From JABDIP01 sp965227455 (GTDB taxonomy: Bacteria; Pseudomonadota; Alphaproteobacteria; DSM-16000; Inquilinaceae): a stretch of 64,000 nt of DNA. A model generated the notes under the pieces. It was not told the DNA's origin. It searched no databases and was given only the letters and a program-made list of their open reading frames with translations. The stretch covers positions 5,084,001 through 5,148,000 of the forward strand of contig OZ245752.1 of the NCBI GenBank assembly GCA_965227455.1, written 5' to 3'. The translations under genes and the position numbers were made by a program. Below, in pieces: positions 1 through 8,072 of the stretch (its first letter is position 1; each line of letters starts with the position of its first letter).

Positions 1-613
1 CGATGCGGTCGGGGCGATCGACGGGCTGGGCGGTTTCGCTACCGAGGATCGGCTCAAGGCGTTCGGCGCCGCGGCCGCGTCCTTCGGATCGGTGGCCCTG
101 TTCCATGTGATCGGTGCGACGCCCGAGGCTGGCACCATGGATGATGCGTTTCGGCAGACCGTCCCGGAAGAGATCATCGACGTCGGCGCGGCGGATGTGC
201 GCGAGGCGCTAGACGGGCTGTCCACGTCCACCGGCGGGCAGGTCACGGCGGTCGGCATCGGTTCGCCGCATCTTTCGCTGGCCGAATTTCGGACCCTGCT
301 GGCGGCGCTGCGCGGCCGAAAGCTGCGCTTGCCGTTTTACGCCAATACCGGCCGGCATGTGGTGGAGCGGCTGGCGGAATTGGGATACCTGACGCAGCTC
401 GAAGCCTGTGGCGTCACCATTGTCGCCGACACCTGTATCGTCACCACGCCGATCATCAAGGAGCCGCGGGGTGTGCTGATGACCAATTCGGGTAAGTTCG
501 CTCACTACGCCCCGGGCAATATCGGCCACGAGGTGCTGTATGGCAGCCTGTCCGACTGCGTCGAGACGGCGGTCGCCGGAACGCTCGTCAGGGATCCCGG
601 AATATGGCGCTGA
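1..613 (+). CDS. Aconitase X large (catalytic) subunit, C-terminal part
   Basis: This gene enters from outside the window; the reading frame is open from base 2, so only the last 203 codons or so are seen. The visible part matches the aconitase X catalytic domain (DUF521), including the LFHVIGATPEA stretch and a VADTCIV segment near the C-terminus. Aconitase X enzymes are Fe-S dehydratases; characterised bacterial members dehydrate cis-3-hydroxy-L-proline and archaeal ones mevalonate 5-phosphate. Here the catalytic and swivel parts are separate genes, and the stop codon overlaps the start of the small subunit by 10 nt, so the two should be co-translated. The substrate cannot be decided from this fragment. 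The Cys in VADTCIV is a plausible cluster ligand by family comparison. Confidence 0.85.
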   Translation, partial: DAVGAIDGLGGFATEDRLKAFGAAAASFGSVALFHVIGATPEAGTMDDAFRQTVPEEIIDVGAADVREALDGLSTSTGGQVTAVGIGSPHLSLAEFRTLLAALRGRKLRLPFYANTGRHVVERLAELGYLTQLEACGVTIVADTCIVTTPIIKEPRGVLMTNSGKFAHYAPGNIGHEVLYGSLSDCVETAVAGTLVRDPGIWR

Positions 614-1032
614 CGGCGAGGACCCTCTTCCCCGGTCACGCCCAGGGCAGTTTGCTCCGATTGAGCGAGCCCTTGAGCTTCTGGGGCGGGGTCGATCCGG
701 ACTCCGGCGAGATCGTCAATGTCCGGCACCCGCAGAACGGCGCACGGATCGCCGGTACGGTGCTGGCCATCCCAAGTCTGATCGGCTCGTCATCCTCCTC
801 CGCGGTGTTGCTCGAGCTGATCCGCACCGGCCATGCGCCCGCGGCGCTGATCCTGGGCGCCGTCGATGCGGTTCTGATCGTCGGCTGTCTGGTCGGTCGG
901 GAACTCGGATACCAATGTCCGCCGGTGCTGCAGCTGGATCTGGCGGCAATCGACGGCCTGGCCGACGGCATCCTGCGCATCGAGGCCGGCCAGGACGCCA
1001 AGGCCGGCCGCATACTGCAAGCGGCCAACTGA
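604..1032 (+). CDS. Aconitase X small (swivel) subunit, DUF126
   Basis: A 142-residue protein matching the aconitase X swivel domain (DUF126). The N-terminal FPGHAQGSLL motif, the central GTVLAIPSLIGSSSSS segment and the Asp-rich ILGAVDAVLIVG strand are typical of the family. It pairs with the catalytic subunit encoded immediately upstream, with a 10-nt overlap, to form an active dehydratase. Length is normal for a stand-alone small subunit. The nearby creatininase-family gene suggests a catabolic locus for modified amino acids or cyclic amides, but that is inference from position only. It is not part of the leuC/leuD or acnA family, which is unrelated in length. Confidence 0.88.
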   Translation: MALTARTLFPGHAQGSLLRLSEPLSFWGGVDPDSGEIVNVRHPQNGARIAGTVLAIPSLIGSSSSSAVLLELIRTGHAPAALILGAVDAVLIVGCLVGRELGYQCPPVLQLDLAAIDGLADGILRIEAGQDAKAGRILQAAN

Positions 1033-1171
1033 TTCGGCTGTCTTCGCAGTCGACCGTGTGGCCGGCCGACCGTTGTGGAAATGGGTATGATGTCCCGACG
1101 AGGCCGCGCATGCCGGGCCGGATATCGATCGCGACGCGGGGCTGGGTACAAGGTGGAGAGGGAGGAAATCC

Positions 1172-1978
1172 ATGCCGGAGGTCGAATGGGCGAAGCTGAA
1201 GGCGCATGAGCTGCGCGATCTGGCGCGCCGCAAGGCGGTTGTGATCCTGCCGGTCGCGGCGATCGAACAGCACGGACCGCACCTGCCGGTTATGACCGAT
1301 ACGCGGATCGGCGGCGAGGTGGCGCGGCGGGCGGCCCTGAAGGCGTTCGACCGGCGCCCGACAGTCGTGGCCCCGGTGGTCTGGTCCGGCCTGTCGGGGC
1401 ACCACATGGATTTCGGCGGCACCCTGACCCTGGATCACGAGACCTTCTTCGCGGTGCTGCGCTGCCTGATCGCCAGCGTCACGCGGCACGGCTTCACCGA
1501 GCTGCTGATCTCCAACAGCCATGGCGGCAACATCCTGGCCATGCAGGCCGCCGCCGACCGGTTCGCGACCGAGCTCGGCGCCACCATCGTCGCCACCACC
1601 TATGCCAAGGAGGGTCACGAGGCGCTTGCCGCCCTGCTGGAAGACCAGCCGGGCGTGCAACATGCCGGCGAGGCCGAGACCTCCATGATGCTGGCCCTGG
1701 AGCCGGAGCTGGTGGACGCCTCCGACCTGGCGGCCCTCGCCACCGACCGTGGCGTCGGCTTCCTCGGCGCCGGCACCAGCTCGTATCGCTGGCGCCCCTT
1801 CCAGCACATGACCGCCAACGGGGTGGCGGGGAACCCGACCCGGGCGAATGCGGAGAAGGGCGAACGGCTGCTCGAGGCCGCCGCGGAGGCGCTGGCCGCC
1901 ATGATCACCGATCTGGACACCTGGTCGCCGCCCCGCGACCTGCGTGGCGACGGCGTCGGGGGCGTGCCGTTCCGGTAG
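1172..1978 (+). CDS. Creatininase family amidohydrolase
   Basis: A 268-residue member of the creatininase (creatinine amidohydrolase) superfamily. The metal-binding signature is clear: EQHGPHLP near residue 31 and TDTRIGGEV after it, then HHMDFGGT and SNSHGGN in the middle, and an Asp/Glu pair around GEAETSMM. Family members are cytoplasmic, metal-dependent C-N hydrolases acting on creatinine, cyclic amides or formamide intermediates; the substrate cannot be read from sequence. A strong ribosome binding site (GAGGGAGGAA) lies 4-7 bases before the ATG. It follows the aconitase X pair by 139 bp on the same strand and may belong to the same catabolic unit. Confidence 0.9.
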   Translation: MPEVEWAKLKAHELRDLARRKAVVILPVAAIEQHGPHLPVMTDTRIGGEVARRAALKAFDRRPTVVAPVVWSGLSGHHMDFGGTLTLDHETFFAVLRCLIASVTRHGFTELLISNSHGGNILAMQAAADRFATELGATIVATTYAKEGHEALAALLEDQPGVQHAGEAETSMMLALEPELVDASDLAALATDRGVGFLGAGTSSYRWRPFQHMTANGVAGNPTRANAEKGERLLEAAAEALAAMITDLDTWSPPRDLRGDGVGGVPFR

Positions 1979-1984
1979 GACGGA

Positions 1985-3130
1985 TTAGCCCTTGTCCCTC
2001 TCGCGGCCTGCGGGTTTCGTCCGGAACCGTACCGCGTCGTTCTGGCCGATATGCATCGGCGGCGGCAGGGCGAATTCGTCCCGGAACGCCGCGGTGTCGC
2101 CGAAGCCGAAGCAGGCATCGTGCACCAGGGCGTCGCGGCGGATCAGCGGCCAGATCGTGTCCCGGAGGAATTTCTGATCCAGCGCCCGGTCGTTCAGCCG
2201 GCCGGAATTGGCGTCCACATAGGCGGTGATGGTCTTGCCCATAGGGCCCAGATTGCCGCGATGCGCGCCCCACATGCCGGCCAGGATCAGCTCGCAATGC
2301 TTCGGATTGTCCCGCATGACGTGATAGGGGCGGCCGGAGGCGAGCCAGTCCTCGACGGCGGCGCGCTCGCGCATGTTCATCACCGAATCCGCGTCGCGCA
2401 CCAGGTAGAGGTCGACCTCGCCGTCGTCCTCGACCAGGAAGCGCCAGAACAGCCCATAGGGCTCGACCGGCAGCTTGACCGCCTTGCGCACCTGCGCCCC
2501 TTCCTGGAGCAGGGCCTGGACGGTGTCGGCCGGCACGCTGTCGTCCACATAGAAGCGCGGCGTCCAGCCGGGGTAGAGGTAGCGCGCCACGATCGCGTTG
2601 TTCAGCGCCCCCTTGAGGTAGTGCCACCGCGCGCCGAACAGCGAGAAGGCGATGATATTGCGTTCCGGCTTGTCCGGATCGAAGGGGCGGGTCACCGGCT
2701 TCGGCCGCTCGACCGGCTGGGTCAGCGTGTCCTTCAGCTCCAGTGCCCTGGTGCCGGAGGCGATGGCCTCGTCGCGACGGCCGAGATCGCAAAGCAGCTC
2801 GCACATCACCGAGGCGTGCTCGAAGGGTTCGAAATGCTCCTCCGACGCCGTCGCGATCGCCAGCGCGTCCTCGAACCGGCGTGCCCGGGTGAGAGCGGCG
2901 ATGAGATTGCGGGCGTTCTCCCGGTTCGGCCGGGTCTTGTGCACGGCCTCGGCATAGTCCGCGGATCGGGCGTAGTCGCCCTGATTGTAGTAATGCATGC
3001 CGAGGAGCTTGCAGCAGGCCAGCGACTTCTCCGGCTCCGCCTCCAGCCCGGCGACCTCCTCCTCGGTCAGGCGCCCGCTGCGGGCGGTCTTCAACCGCTC
3101 CAGAACCCGCTCGGCCAAGCTCCCGCTCAT
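1985..3130 (-). CDS. TPR-like N-terminus fused to a glycosyltransferase-like domain
   Basis: A 381-residue protein I cannot name. Residues about 1-130 are helical with TPR-like pairs (for example ACCKLLGMHYYNQGDYARSA). Residues about 150-370 form one domain that opens with a beta strand (NIIAFSLFGARW), then LYPGWTPRFYVDDSVP, a DxD-like LVRDADS motif, and a conserved GRPYHVMRDNP segment. A DxD-type motif after a Rossmann-like start suggests a GT-A glycosyltransferase fold; I infer that rather than recognise it. There is no signal peptide or membrane segment, so it should be cytosolic. It converges with the creatininase gene, with only 6 bases between the stops. AGAGGTGGC precedes the ATG. Confidence 0.75.
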   Translation of the reverse strand: MSGSLAERVLERLKTARSGRLTEEEVAGLEAEPEKSLACCKLLGMHYYNQGDYARSADYAEAVHKTRPNRENARNLIAALTRARRFEDALAIATASEEHFEPFEHASVMCELLCDLGRRDEAIASGTRALELKDTLTQPVERPKPVTRPFDPDKPERNIIAFSLFGARWHYLKGALNNAIVARYLYPGWTPRFYVDDSVPADTVQALLQEGAQVRKAVKLPVEPYGLFWRFLVEDDGEVDLYLVRDADSVMNMRERAAVEDWLASGRPYHVMRDNPKHCELILAGMWGAHRGNLGPMGKTITAYVDANSGRLNDRALDQKFLRDTIWPLIRRDALVHDACFGFGDTAAFRDEFALPPPMHIGQNDAVRFRTKPAGRERDKG

Positions 3131-3365
3131 GCCACCTCTTTCGCAAAAGGCCCGGGCGCTCCGGGCGCCGCGAGGGGGCGCGGTCGCCGCCGCGCCGATT
3201 GTTCCCGCCCGTCGGGGATACGCGCGTCAGGGTTAACCCATGATGAATCGCCGCTGCCACGAATATGTAGTGGGGCCGAATATGCGACTTGGACGATTGT
3301 CTATTGGGCTATTGCCGACTTAAGATAGTCTTCGCCGCAACCATGCAACCTTACTCGGGAGAGCG

Positions 3366-3593
3366 ATGATGAAAGGATTTGGACTGGCACTGGCGTTCGC
3401 GCTGGCGGCCGTTGCATGGCAGGCGGCACCGTTTGCCGAACCGGCGCAGGACGGGCCGGCCGTCACCGCCGGAATCGACGCCGGCGGTGATAAGCATTCC
3501 GATTGCGTCCTGGCCGATAGCGATCGGCTCAGCGGCTGCGAGGGTGACGAGCTCCGTCGCATCACCGTGGCAAGCATCGACGGCTCCGACTAA
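3366..3593 (+). CDS. Small exported protein of unknown function
   Basis: A 75-residue protein with a short basic N-terminus and a hydrophobic core (GLALAFALAAVAW), which is a convincing signal peptide; cleavage is plausible after about residue 25. The predicted mature part is about 50 residues, acidic, with two cysteines spaced C-x8-C that could form a disulfide in the periplasm. GGGAG lies just before the two consecutive ATGs at 3366 and 3369, so either may be used. No domain recognised. The gene lies downstream of a divergent spacer and converges on the GNAT gene, separated by strong hairpins. Confidence 0.6.
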   Translation: MMKGFGLALAFALAAVAWQAAPFAEPAQDGPAVTAGIDAGGDKHSDCVLADSDRLSGCEGDELRRITVASIDGSD

Positions 3594-3614
3594 CCTCGGC
3601 CCGTCAGGACAATA

Positions 3615-3667
3615 GGGCCGGATGCGACGTAACAACCGCCGCATCCGGCCCGATTCGAACTCGGGCC
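3615..3667. terminator. Double hairpin between convergent genes
   Basis: Two stems fill the spacer between the small exported protein and the GNAT gene. The first pairs 3615-3626 with 3640-3651 (12 bp, perfect, core GGCCGGATGCG, 13-nt loop). The second pairs GGCCCGA at 3647-3653 with TCGGGCC at 3661-3667 around a TTCGAAC loop. They share bases 3647-3651, so they are alternatives. Both flanking genes end here, so a bidirectional terminator is the likely role, although neither side has a long T-run. Confidence 0.5.
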
Positions 3668-3681
3668 CGCGATCTCCTGAG

Positions 3682-4176
3682 TTACAGCGACCGGTACAGA
3701 TAGACGCTGGGGATGTCGACGCCGAAGCCCGCCTTCTCATAGGCTTGGCGCGCCGGCCCATGCGCTGCATCGCCGCCCGTTCCCACCGTCGCCACCTGAA
3801 TCCCCGCGGCCTTGAGCCGATCCAGCGCCTGCCCGTACATCCAGGCGCCGATCCCCCGGCCCTGCCAGTCGGGATGCACCGCATTCAGGTCGATCGCCCC
3901 GACACCGGACTCCCGGTCCGCTTTCACAGCGCAAAAGGCGACGATCTCCGAGCGGTGCTCGACCACCATGACCTCATGCTCCGACTCCGCGCCACAGATC
4001 CGGTCCAGCAGTTCCGCCTGCTCCCGCTCCGCTGTGGCAAACGCCACCGTGGCGACGGCCCCGCCGACGATCTGCCGGAACGAGGCGAAGACCGGCGCGA
4101 ATGCCGCCTCGCGGATCTTGTGCAGCCTGGACAGGTCGTCCGGCTCGAACGCACGGATGCTGCAGGTCTCGATCAT
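3682..4176 (-). CDS. GNAT family N-acetyltransferase
   Basis: A 164-residue acetyltransferase. It shows the normal GNAT order: N-terminal IRAFEPDDL strand and helix, a central beta hairpin (EIVAFCAVK), the acetyl-CoA pyrophosphate loop HPDWQGRGIGAWMY (Q/R-x-x-G-x-G), and the C-terminal AYEKAGF helix with its final strand. Members transfer an acetyl group from acetyl-CoA to small molecules or protein N-termini; the substrate is not predictable here. The ATG at 4176 gives a full-length domain with nothing missing. Monocistronic by position. Confidence 0.9.
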   Translation of the reverse strand: MIETCSIRAFEPDDLSRLHKIREAAFAPVFASFRQIVGGAVATVAFATAEREQAELLDRICGAESEHEVMVVEHRSEIVAFCAVKADRESGVGAIDLNAVHPDWQGRGIGAWMYGQALDRLKAAGIQVATVGTGGDAAHGPARQAYEKAGFGVDIPSVYLYRSL

Positions 4177-4390
4177 GCGATGCCGTCTTCCTTGAGTGGT
4201 TGTCGGAATTCTGAGAAGGGGCCAGAGGCGAGTAGGTGTTGACCTGCAGCCGGTGAATTGCGGTTACCGCCAACCGATCCCGGGTGCATAATGGGATTTT
4301 CTCCAAGCTGCGAGTTATGTCCTCACTCTCAAAGGAAGGGATACAGAGCAATTCTCCTTAGCCGCAATTTCAAATAGTGGAGATTTTATC

Positions 4391-5245
4391 ATGGCAGGGA
4401 TTTCCATTCTCTCTTGGAATATTGAGCATTTCAATGGATCGGGCGGTATCGACAAGAGGAACAAGGACGCACGTCTGGACCGCGTGGGTCGGGTTGCCGA
4501 TGTCCTGGCGGAAGAGGATCCGGATGTCTTCGGGATCTCGGAGGTCGAGGGGAAGGACGTCTATGACAAGTTCGTCGAGAAGCTTTCCGGCTACACCTTC
4601 CACATAACGGAAGGAAGGCAATCGCAGGAGATCCTGATCGGCGCGAGATCGTCGCTGACGACCTTCTTCACCCAGCGCAACGAATTCAAGCGGAGCAATC
4701 CATTTCTTCGGCCAGGCGCGATGTTGGCGATCCGGAAGGGCGGCAAGGATTTGGCGGTCCTCTTCACGCATCTGAAAAGCATGACCTCGCCCGAGGGCTT
4801 CGGCCTGCGCGATGCCATGTTCGACAAGGCCTTCAACCTGAAGAAGAAATTGGAGAAGAAGGAAAGGGATGCGGGCGGCGGGCCGGCCAATTACATCGTC
4901 GTCGGCGATATGAACACGATGGGCATGGACTATGAAGGCAAGCAGCATGACATCCCCTCAGAGGACGAAATCAGCATCGTGAAGAACCGGTTCCGTCGCA
5001 GGAAGATGCGGGCGCCGACCAAGAGCCATCCCTTCACGTTCTTCAAGGGATCGACCTCCGACCTGCCGCCCTCCGACCTGGACCATGTGTTTTCGGCCAA
5101 TCACCTGACTTTCGAGACAGACGACGATGGCGCCGAAGTGCAGGTCGGTGGCTGGGCCAAGAAAGACACGCCGGCGAAGAAGGACAAATGGATCAAGGAA
5201 TTCTCCGACCACGCGCCGCTGATCTTCACCGTCCAGGGCTTCTGA
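4391..5245 (+). CDS. Endonuclease/exonuclease/phosphatase (EEP) family protein
   Basis: A 284-residue metal-dependent phosphoesterase of the EEP fold (DNase I, exonuclease III, inositol phosphatase). The catalytic set can be followed: LSWNIEHF at the N-terminus, the Glu in GISEVEG, TxLK-like FTHLKS, VVGDMNTMG (Asp and Asn), SDLDHVF, and the terminal FSDHAPL with its Asp-His pair. It has no signal peptide. It is lysine-rich and less GC-rich than its neighbours, which hints at acquisition. GGAG at 4379-4382 is the ribosome binding site. Whether the substrate is DNA, RNA or a phospholipid headgroup cannot be told. Confidence 0.88.
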   Translation: MAGISILSWNIEHFNGSGGIDKRNKDARLDRVGRVADVLAEEDPDVFGISEVEGKDVYDKFVEKLSGYTFHITEGRQSQEILIGARSSLTTFFTQRNEFKRSNPFLRPGAMLAIRKGGKDLAVLFTHLKSMTSPEGFGLRDAMFDKAFNLKKKLEKKERDAGGGPANYIVVGDMNTMGMDYEGKQHDIPSEDEISIVKNRFRRRKMRAPTKSHPFTFFKGSTSDLPPSDLDHVFSANHLTFETDDDGAEVQVGGWAKKDTPAKKDKWIKEFSDHAPLIFTVQGF

Positions 5246-5333
5246 CGCCGTGACCGCCTAAGGGCCGACGGTTCCGTGATCGGCGGCCCTGTCGCCGGCG
5301 AACCGCCCGCCGGACCTGCGGCACCGAATGTCG

Positions 5334-5373
5334 GTGACAACACGCGCACCATGCAAATGCGCATCGTGTCCCC
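5334..5373. repeat. Palindromic element, copy A
   Basis: An imperfect palindrome in a convergent spacer. The right arm ATGCGCATCGTGTCCCC (5357-5373) pairs with most of the left arm starting GGTGACA at 5333-5339, around a short CAT-GCAA-ATG turn. It resembles the better palindrome at 7962-8000, which also ends in ATGCGtATTGTtTCCCC. Two related copies in two convergent spacers suggest a dispersed repeat that also serves as a terminator. Confidence 0.5.
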
Positions 5374-5419
5374 GCGTTGGGGCTCGAACTGTGCGGGATG
5401 GCAGGAACGGTCCCGGGAT

Positions 5420-5863
5420 TCAGCGCCGCACGAGGAGTACCAGGAACTCCAATGCCGTCGTCGCAACCAGGATCAACATGCACGCATGATGGAAGGCTGG
5501 CGATGGCCCAGGCGCCGACAGGGCGAAATCCCCCAGGAAGCGGTCGGCATAGTCCCGCATGGTTAAGTACAGGACGCCGGCCCGCAGCGGCGCGCTGACG
5601 ATAAACAGGCTCGCATGGTGCCTGCGCGCCGAGCGCATGAAGAGGAGCAGGGCCAGCGGCAGTGCGACGGTCGCGCCGGTGGCGGCCCCGATCAGCAGGC
5701 GCGGCGGCTTGGAGTTATGGTCCCGGTAGCCTTCCGATACGCACTGATCCCAATCCCAATTGTCCTCGTCGCAGAGAATGAAGCCGGCGGACGCCTGGGG
5801 TGCCTGGCCGGCGAGGGCGACCAGGATCACGATCAGGGCTGCGAGGCGAGAGGTCATGGTCAT
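5420..5863 (-). CDS. Small membrane protein with signal peptide, unknown function
   Basis: A 147-residue protein starting at the ATG at 5863 (MTMTSRLAAL), chosen because it gives a clean signal peptide ending near PQASAG. After it comes a short acidic, Trp- and Cys-containing stretch (CDEDNWDWDQC), a membrane segment around LLIGAATGATVALPLALLLF, and further hydrophobic segments, the last at the C-terminus (LILVATTALEFLVLLV). The layout is roughly signal peptide plus 2-3 membrane helices. No domain recognised. The paired cysteines in the probable periplasmic segment may form a disulfide. Confidence 0.6.
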   Translation of the reverse strand: MTMTSRLAALIVILVALAGQAPQASAGFILCDEDNWDWDQCVSEGYRDHNSKPPRLLIGAATGATVALPLALLLFMRSARRHHASLFIVSAPLRAGVLYLTMRDYADRFLGDFALSAPGPSPAFHHACMLILVATTALEFLVLLVRR

Positions 5864-6123
5864 GCAGGGTCTGGACCGGCGGTTTTGCCGACCTCCCGGA
5901 ACCCTAGGCTCGTTTGATTGACCGGCGATTAAGGCGGAGAGGGGCAGGCGGTCACGCCTTGGCGGTCGGTCGGCATCACGTCCTGGAGACCGACGAGCCC
6001 TCGCCGCGTCGATGGTCCGCTGTCGAGCGCGTCGCAGGCGATGCGCATCCCCGAAGACATTCGCCCGGTGATTTCGTAATTTCGCAATCCTGGACCTCGC
6101 TTTTTTGAGCAAGGGCTTCGCCG

Positions 6124-6573
6124 ATGATCTTCCACCTTTCCCTGCCGGCCCGCGATCCGGCCCGCGTCACCGCAATCATGGCCGAGATCTGGCGCGGCGA
6201 GGCGTTCGAATTCCACCCGGTCCCCGGCGCCTGGATCGTGCTCGCCGGCGACGAGCACGGCACGGCGCTGGAGATCTACCCCGCCGACACGATCCTGATC
6301 CCCGGCGAAACCGCGCTGGAGTTCCGCTCCGGCAGCGCGCCGCCGCCGGCCAACATCGCCAGCCACGCCGCCGTGGAAACCCCACTCTCCGAACCCGAGA
6401 TCGCCGCCATCGCCGAGCGCGAAGGCTGGCCCGCCCGCCGCTGCGACCGCGGCCCCTTCGCACTGATCGAACTCTGGGTCGAGGGCCAGGTCCTGATCGA
6501 GCTCCTGACCCCCGAAATGGCCGCCGACTACCGCCGCTCCATGACCGTCGAGAACTGGCGGCAATGGGGGTGA
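6124..6573 (+). CDS. Glyoxalase/VOC-like small protein
   Basis: A 149-residue cytosolic protein. It begins MIFHLSLPARDP, like the first strand and helix of vicinal-oxygen-chelate (glyoxalase/bleomycin resistance) folds, and continues with repeated beta-rich segments (GAWIVLAGDEHGTALEIYP; FALIELWVEGQVLIELLTPE). The N-terminal His at residue 4 and Glu residues on the later strands could be metal ligands, but I cannot confirm an active site. AAGGG precedes the ATG. Assignment is by fold-like pattern only; a plain hypothetical label is the safe alternative. Confidence 0.6.
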   Translation: MIFHLSLPARDPARVTAIMAEIWRGEAFEFHPVPGAWIVLAGDEHGTALEIYPADTILIPGETALEFRSGSAPPPANIASHAAVETPLSEPEIAAIAEREGWPARRCDRGPFALIELWVEGQVLIELLTPEMAADYRRSMTVENWRQWG

Positions 6574-6694
6574 TCAGATTGGCGAGGGGCCGATTGCCCG
6601 GGACGCCGCGGCCCGGCGAGCGAGGCAAATCGTTAACCCCCGCTGAGCACACTGCCGTGTCCCGATGCCGGATCCGACGCCTGGACGGAGCACG

Positions 6695-7252
6695 ATGATC
6701 AAGAGACTGTTTGGCCGCCCCCGAAAGGTCGAACTGGAAATCCAGCCCCATGTCGGCATTCTCCCCGTCCGTCTCGGCGCCACCTCCGACGAGGTCCGGA
6801 CGGTGATGAAGGATCTGGGGCGCGACCTGTCCTCAAGCAGGGATGACGCCGCTCTGCTGCGGAAGCTTGGGGTCGACCCGCCCGAGGGCGTGTCGCGCAC
6901 CGACTACTACATCGAGAATGCCCTGCAGGTCGAAATCACCGACGACGACCGCGTCAGCTTCATCGGCATCGCTCCCCACGCCGATATCCGCGCGACGTTC
7001 AATGGACGGGACGTTTTCGATCTTCCGGCAGAAGCGCTGTTCGAAGACCTGAAGGACCAGTTCGATGCGGCGGACATCGTCTTCGACGAAGCAAGTGTCC
7101 TGTTCCCGGACCAGATCCTCACCCTCTGGGAAGCGGACCCGCAATATGACGTGAAGGGCGAACGATTTCCGGTCTGGGGGCAGATCGGCGTTGGCACCCC
7201 GGAACACCTCAAGGCCGTCGATGGGAACAGGTCTCGACGGCGTCAGAGTTGA
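6695..7252 (+). CDS. Hypothetical cytosolic protein
   Basis: A 185-residue protein starting at the ATG at 6695, which has GGAG 4 bases upstream and opens MIKRLFGRPRKVE. It has no signal peptide or membrane segments. The pattern of an early VGILPVRLGATSDEVRTVM segment followed by acidic strands (ITDDDRVSFIGI, then GRDVFDLPAEALFEDL) recalls small immunity-type or regulatory proteins that carry a G-x-x-x-L-G-x-T-x-x-E-V opening, but I do not recognise a family. It is acidic, and no catalytic motif is seen. Confidence 0.6.
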   Translation: MIKRLFGRPRKVELEIQPHVGILPVRLGATSDEVRTVMKDLGRDLSSSRDDAALLRKLGVDPPEGVSRTDYYIENALQVEITDDDRVSFIGIAPHADIRATFNGRDVFDLPAEALFEDLKDQFDAADIVFDEASVLFPDQILTLWEADPQYDVKGERFPVWGQIGVGTPEHLKAVDGNRSRRRQS

Positions 7253-7410
7253 TTGATCTCAGCTGCCGCAGACTGCCCCAAAAAATGCAACGGCATCGCC
7301 GTAAGCTGCCTGAGCGTCTGGACATCCGAAGACGCAAACGCATTTCGATGTAACCCGCGTTGTGGTCCCGAATATCCGGGCCCCCCGATTCCCGTTCTGA
7401 GAGGTCGAAA

Positions 7411-7929
7411 ATGGCTTTGGGATTGTGCCGCTTGTTGCCGGGCGTGTTCCTGGTCCTTGGGGTCTTGGGATTTGGCTTCGGCGACGCCGCGCTGGCGCAA
7501 GACTATGAGTCCGGGCATGGCGCTCTGCAGGTCTGGGATGCCGACGCGAGAGCCAATGTACCGGTATGGGTCCGGATATGGCTCAGCATCATGCAGCTCG
7601 CCTTTGCGACCGGACTTGTTTTTGTGTGGTGGCGCGTCGAAGCCCGGTGGGCCGTGGGCGGCTTTCTTGGCGTATTTGCCACAGCGGTACTCTCTCAAAT
7701 GCTGACGGACATCGTGCCGCTGGCCGGCCTTATTGCCTTGCTGCATCTCATTTTCTGGTCACCGGCCTTGTACCTGCTCCTCACGCGCAGGCCCTTTTTG
7801 AAAGAACGCTCCGCCTATGCGGTGTGGTCCGCGGTCATAACCTGCGTCATTCTGTTTTCCTTCATCTTCGATATCCGCGACGCCGCCATTTACCTCGATC
7901 ACATCTCTGGGATCGGCCTGTTGTCCTGA
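7411..7929 (+). CDS. Integral membrane protein, unknown function
   Basis: A 172-residue protein from the ATG at 7411, which has GAGAGG about 6 bases upstream. It carries a signal-peptide-like N-terminus ending near ALAQDYE, then a short external segment and four hydrophobic helices: IWLSIMQLAFATGLVFVWW, a second starting at GGFLGVFATAVLSQM, a third near LIALLHLIFWSPALYLLL, and a fourth at AVITCVILFSFIF. No family recognised. It ends 38 bp before a strong palindrome that probably terminates it. Confidence 0.65.
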   Translation: MALGLCRLLPGVFLVLGVLGFGFGDAALAQDYESGHGALQVWDADARANVPVWVRIWLSIMQLAFATGLVFVWWRVEARWAVGGFLGVFATAVLSQMLTDIVPLAGLIALLHLIFWSPALYLLLTRRPFLKERSAYAVWSAVITCVILFSFIFDIRDAAIYLDHISGIGLLS

Positions 7930-7961
7930 CCGCCCCGAGATCCGCCCGCATGGAAATACGA

Positions 7962-8000
7962 GGGACACAATACGCATTGCGCAGATGCGTATTGTTTCCC
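7962..8000. repeat. Palindromic element, copy B, probable bidirectional terminator
   Basis: ACAATACGCAT at 7967-7977 pairs perfectly with 7985-7995 around a 7-nt loop. GGGA (7962-7965) and TCCC (7997-8000) extend the stem past one mismatch. It lies between two converging genes and resembles copy A at 5334-5373. This is a REP-like dispersed palindrome or a shared terminator design. Confidence 0.6.
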
Positions 8001-8072
8001 CCGTTTGCCCGGGATGCGTTTGCGACCCGGACGCTGATGGCGAAGCCGGCCTGCGAACCTGGCGGCCCGCTG

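Noticed and set aside
3647..3690. Possible tRNA suggested by a TTCGAA loop and GC stem
   Set aside because: No acceptor, D or anticodon arm can be built around it on either strand; it is treated as a hairpin in a convergent spacer.
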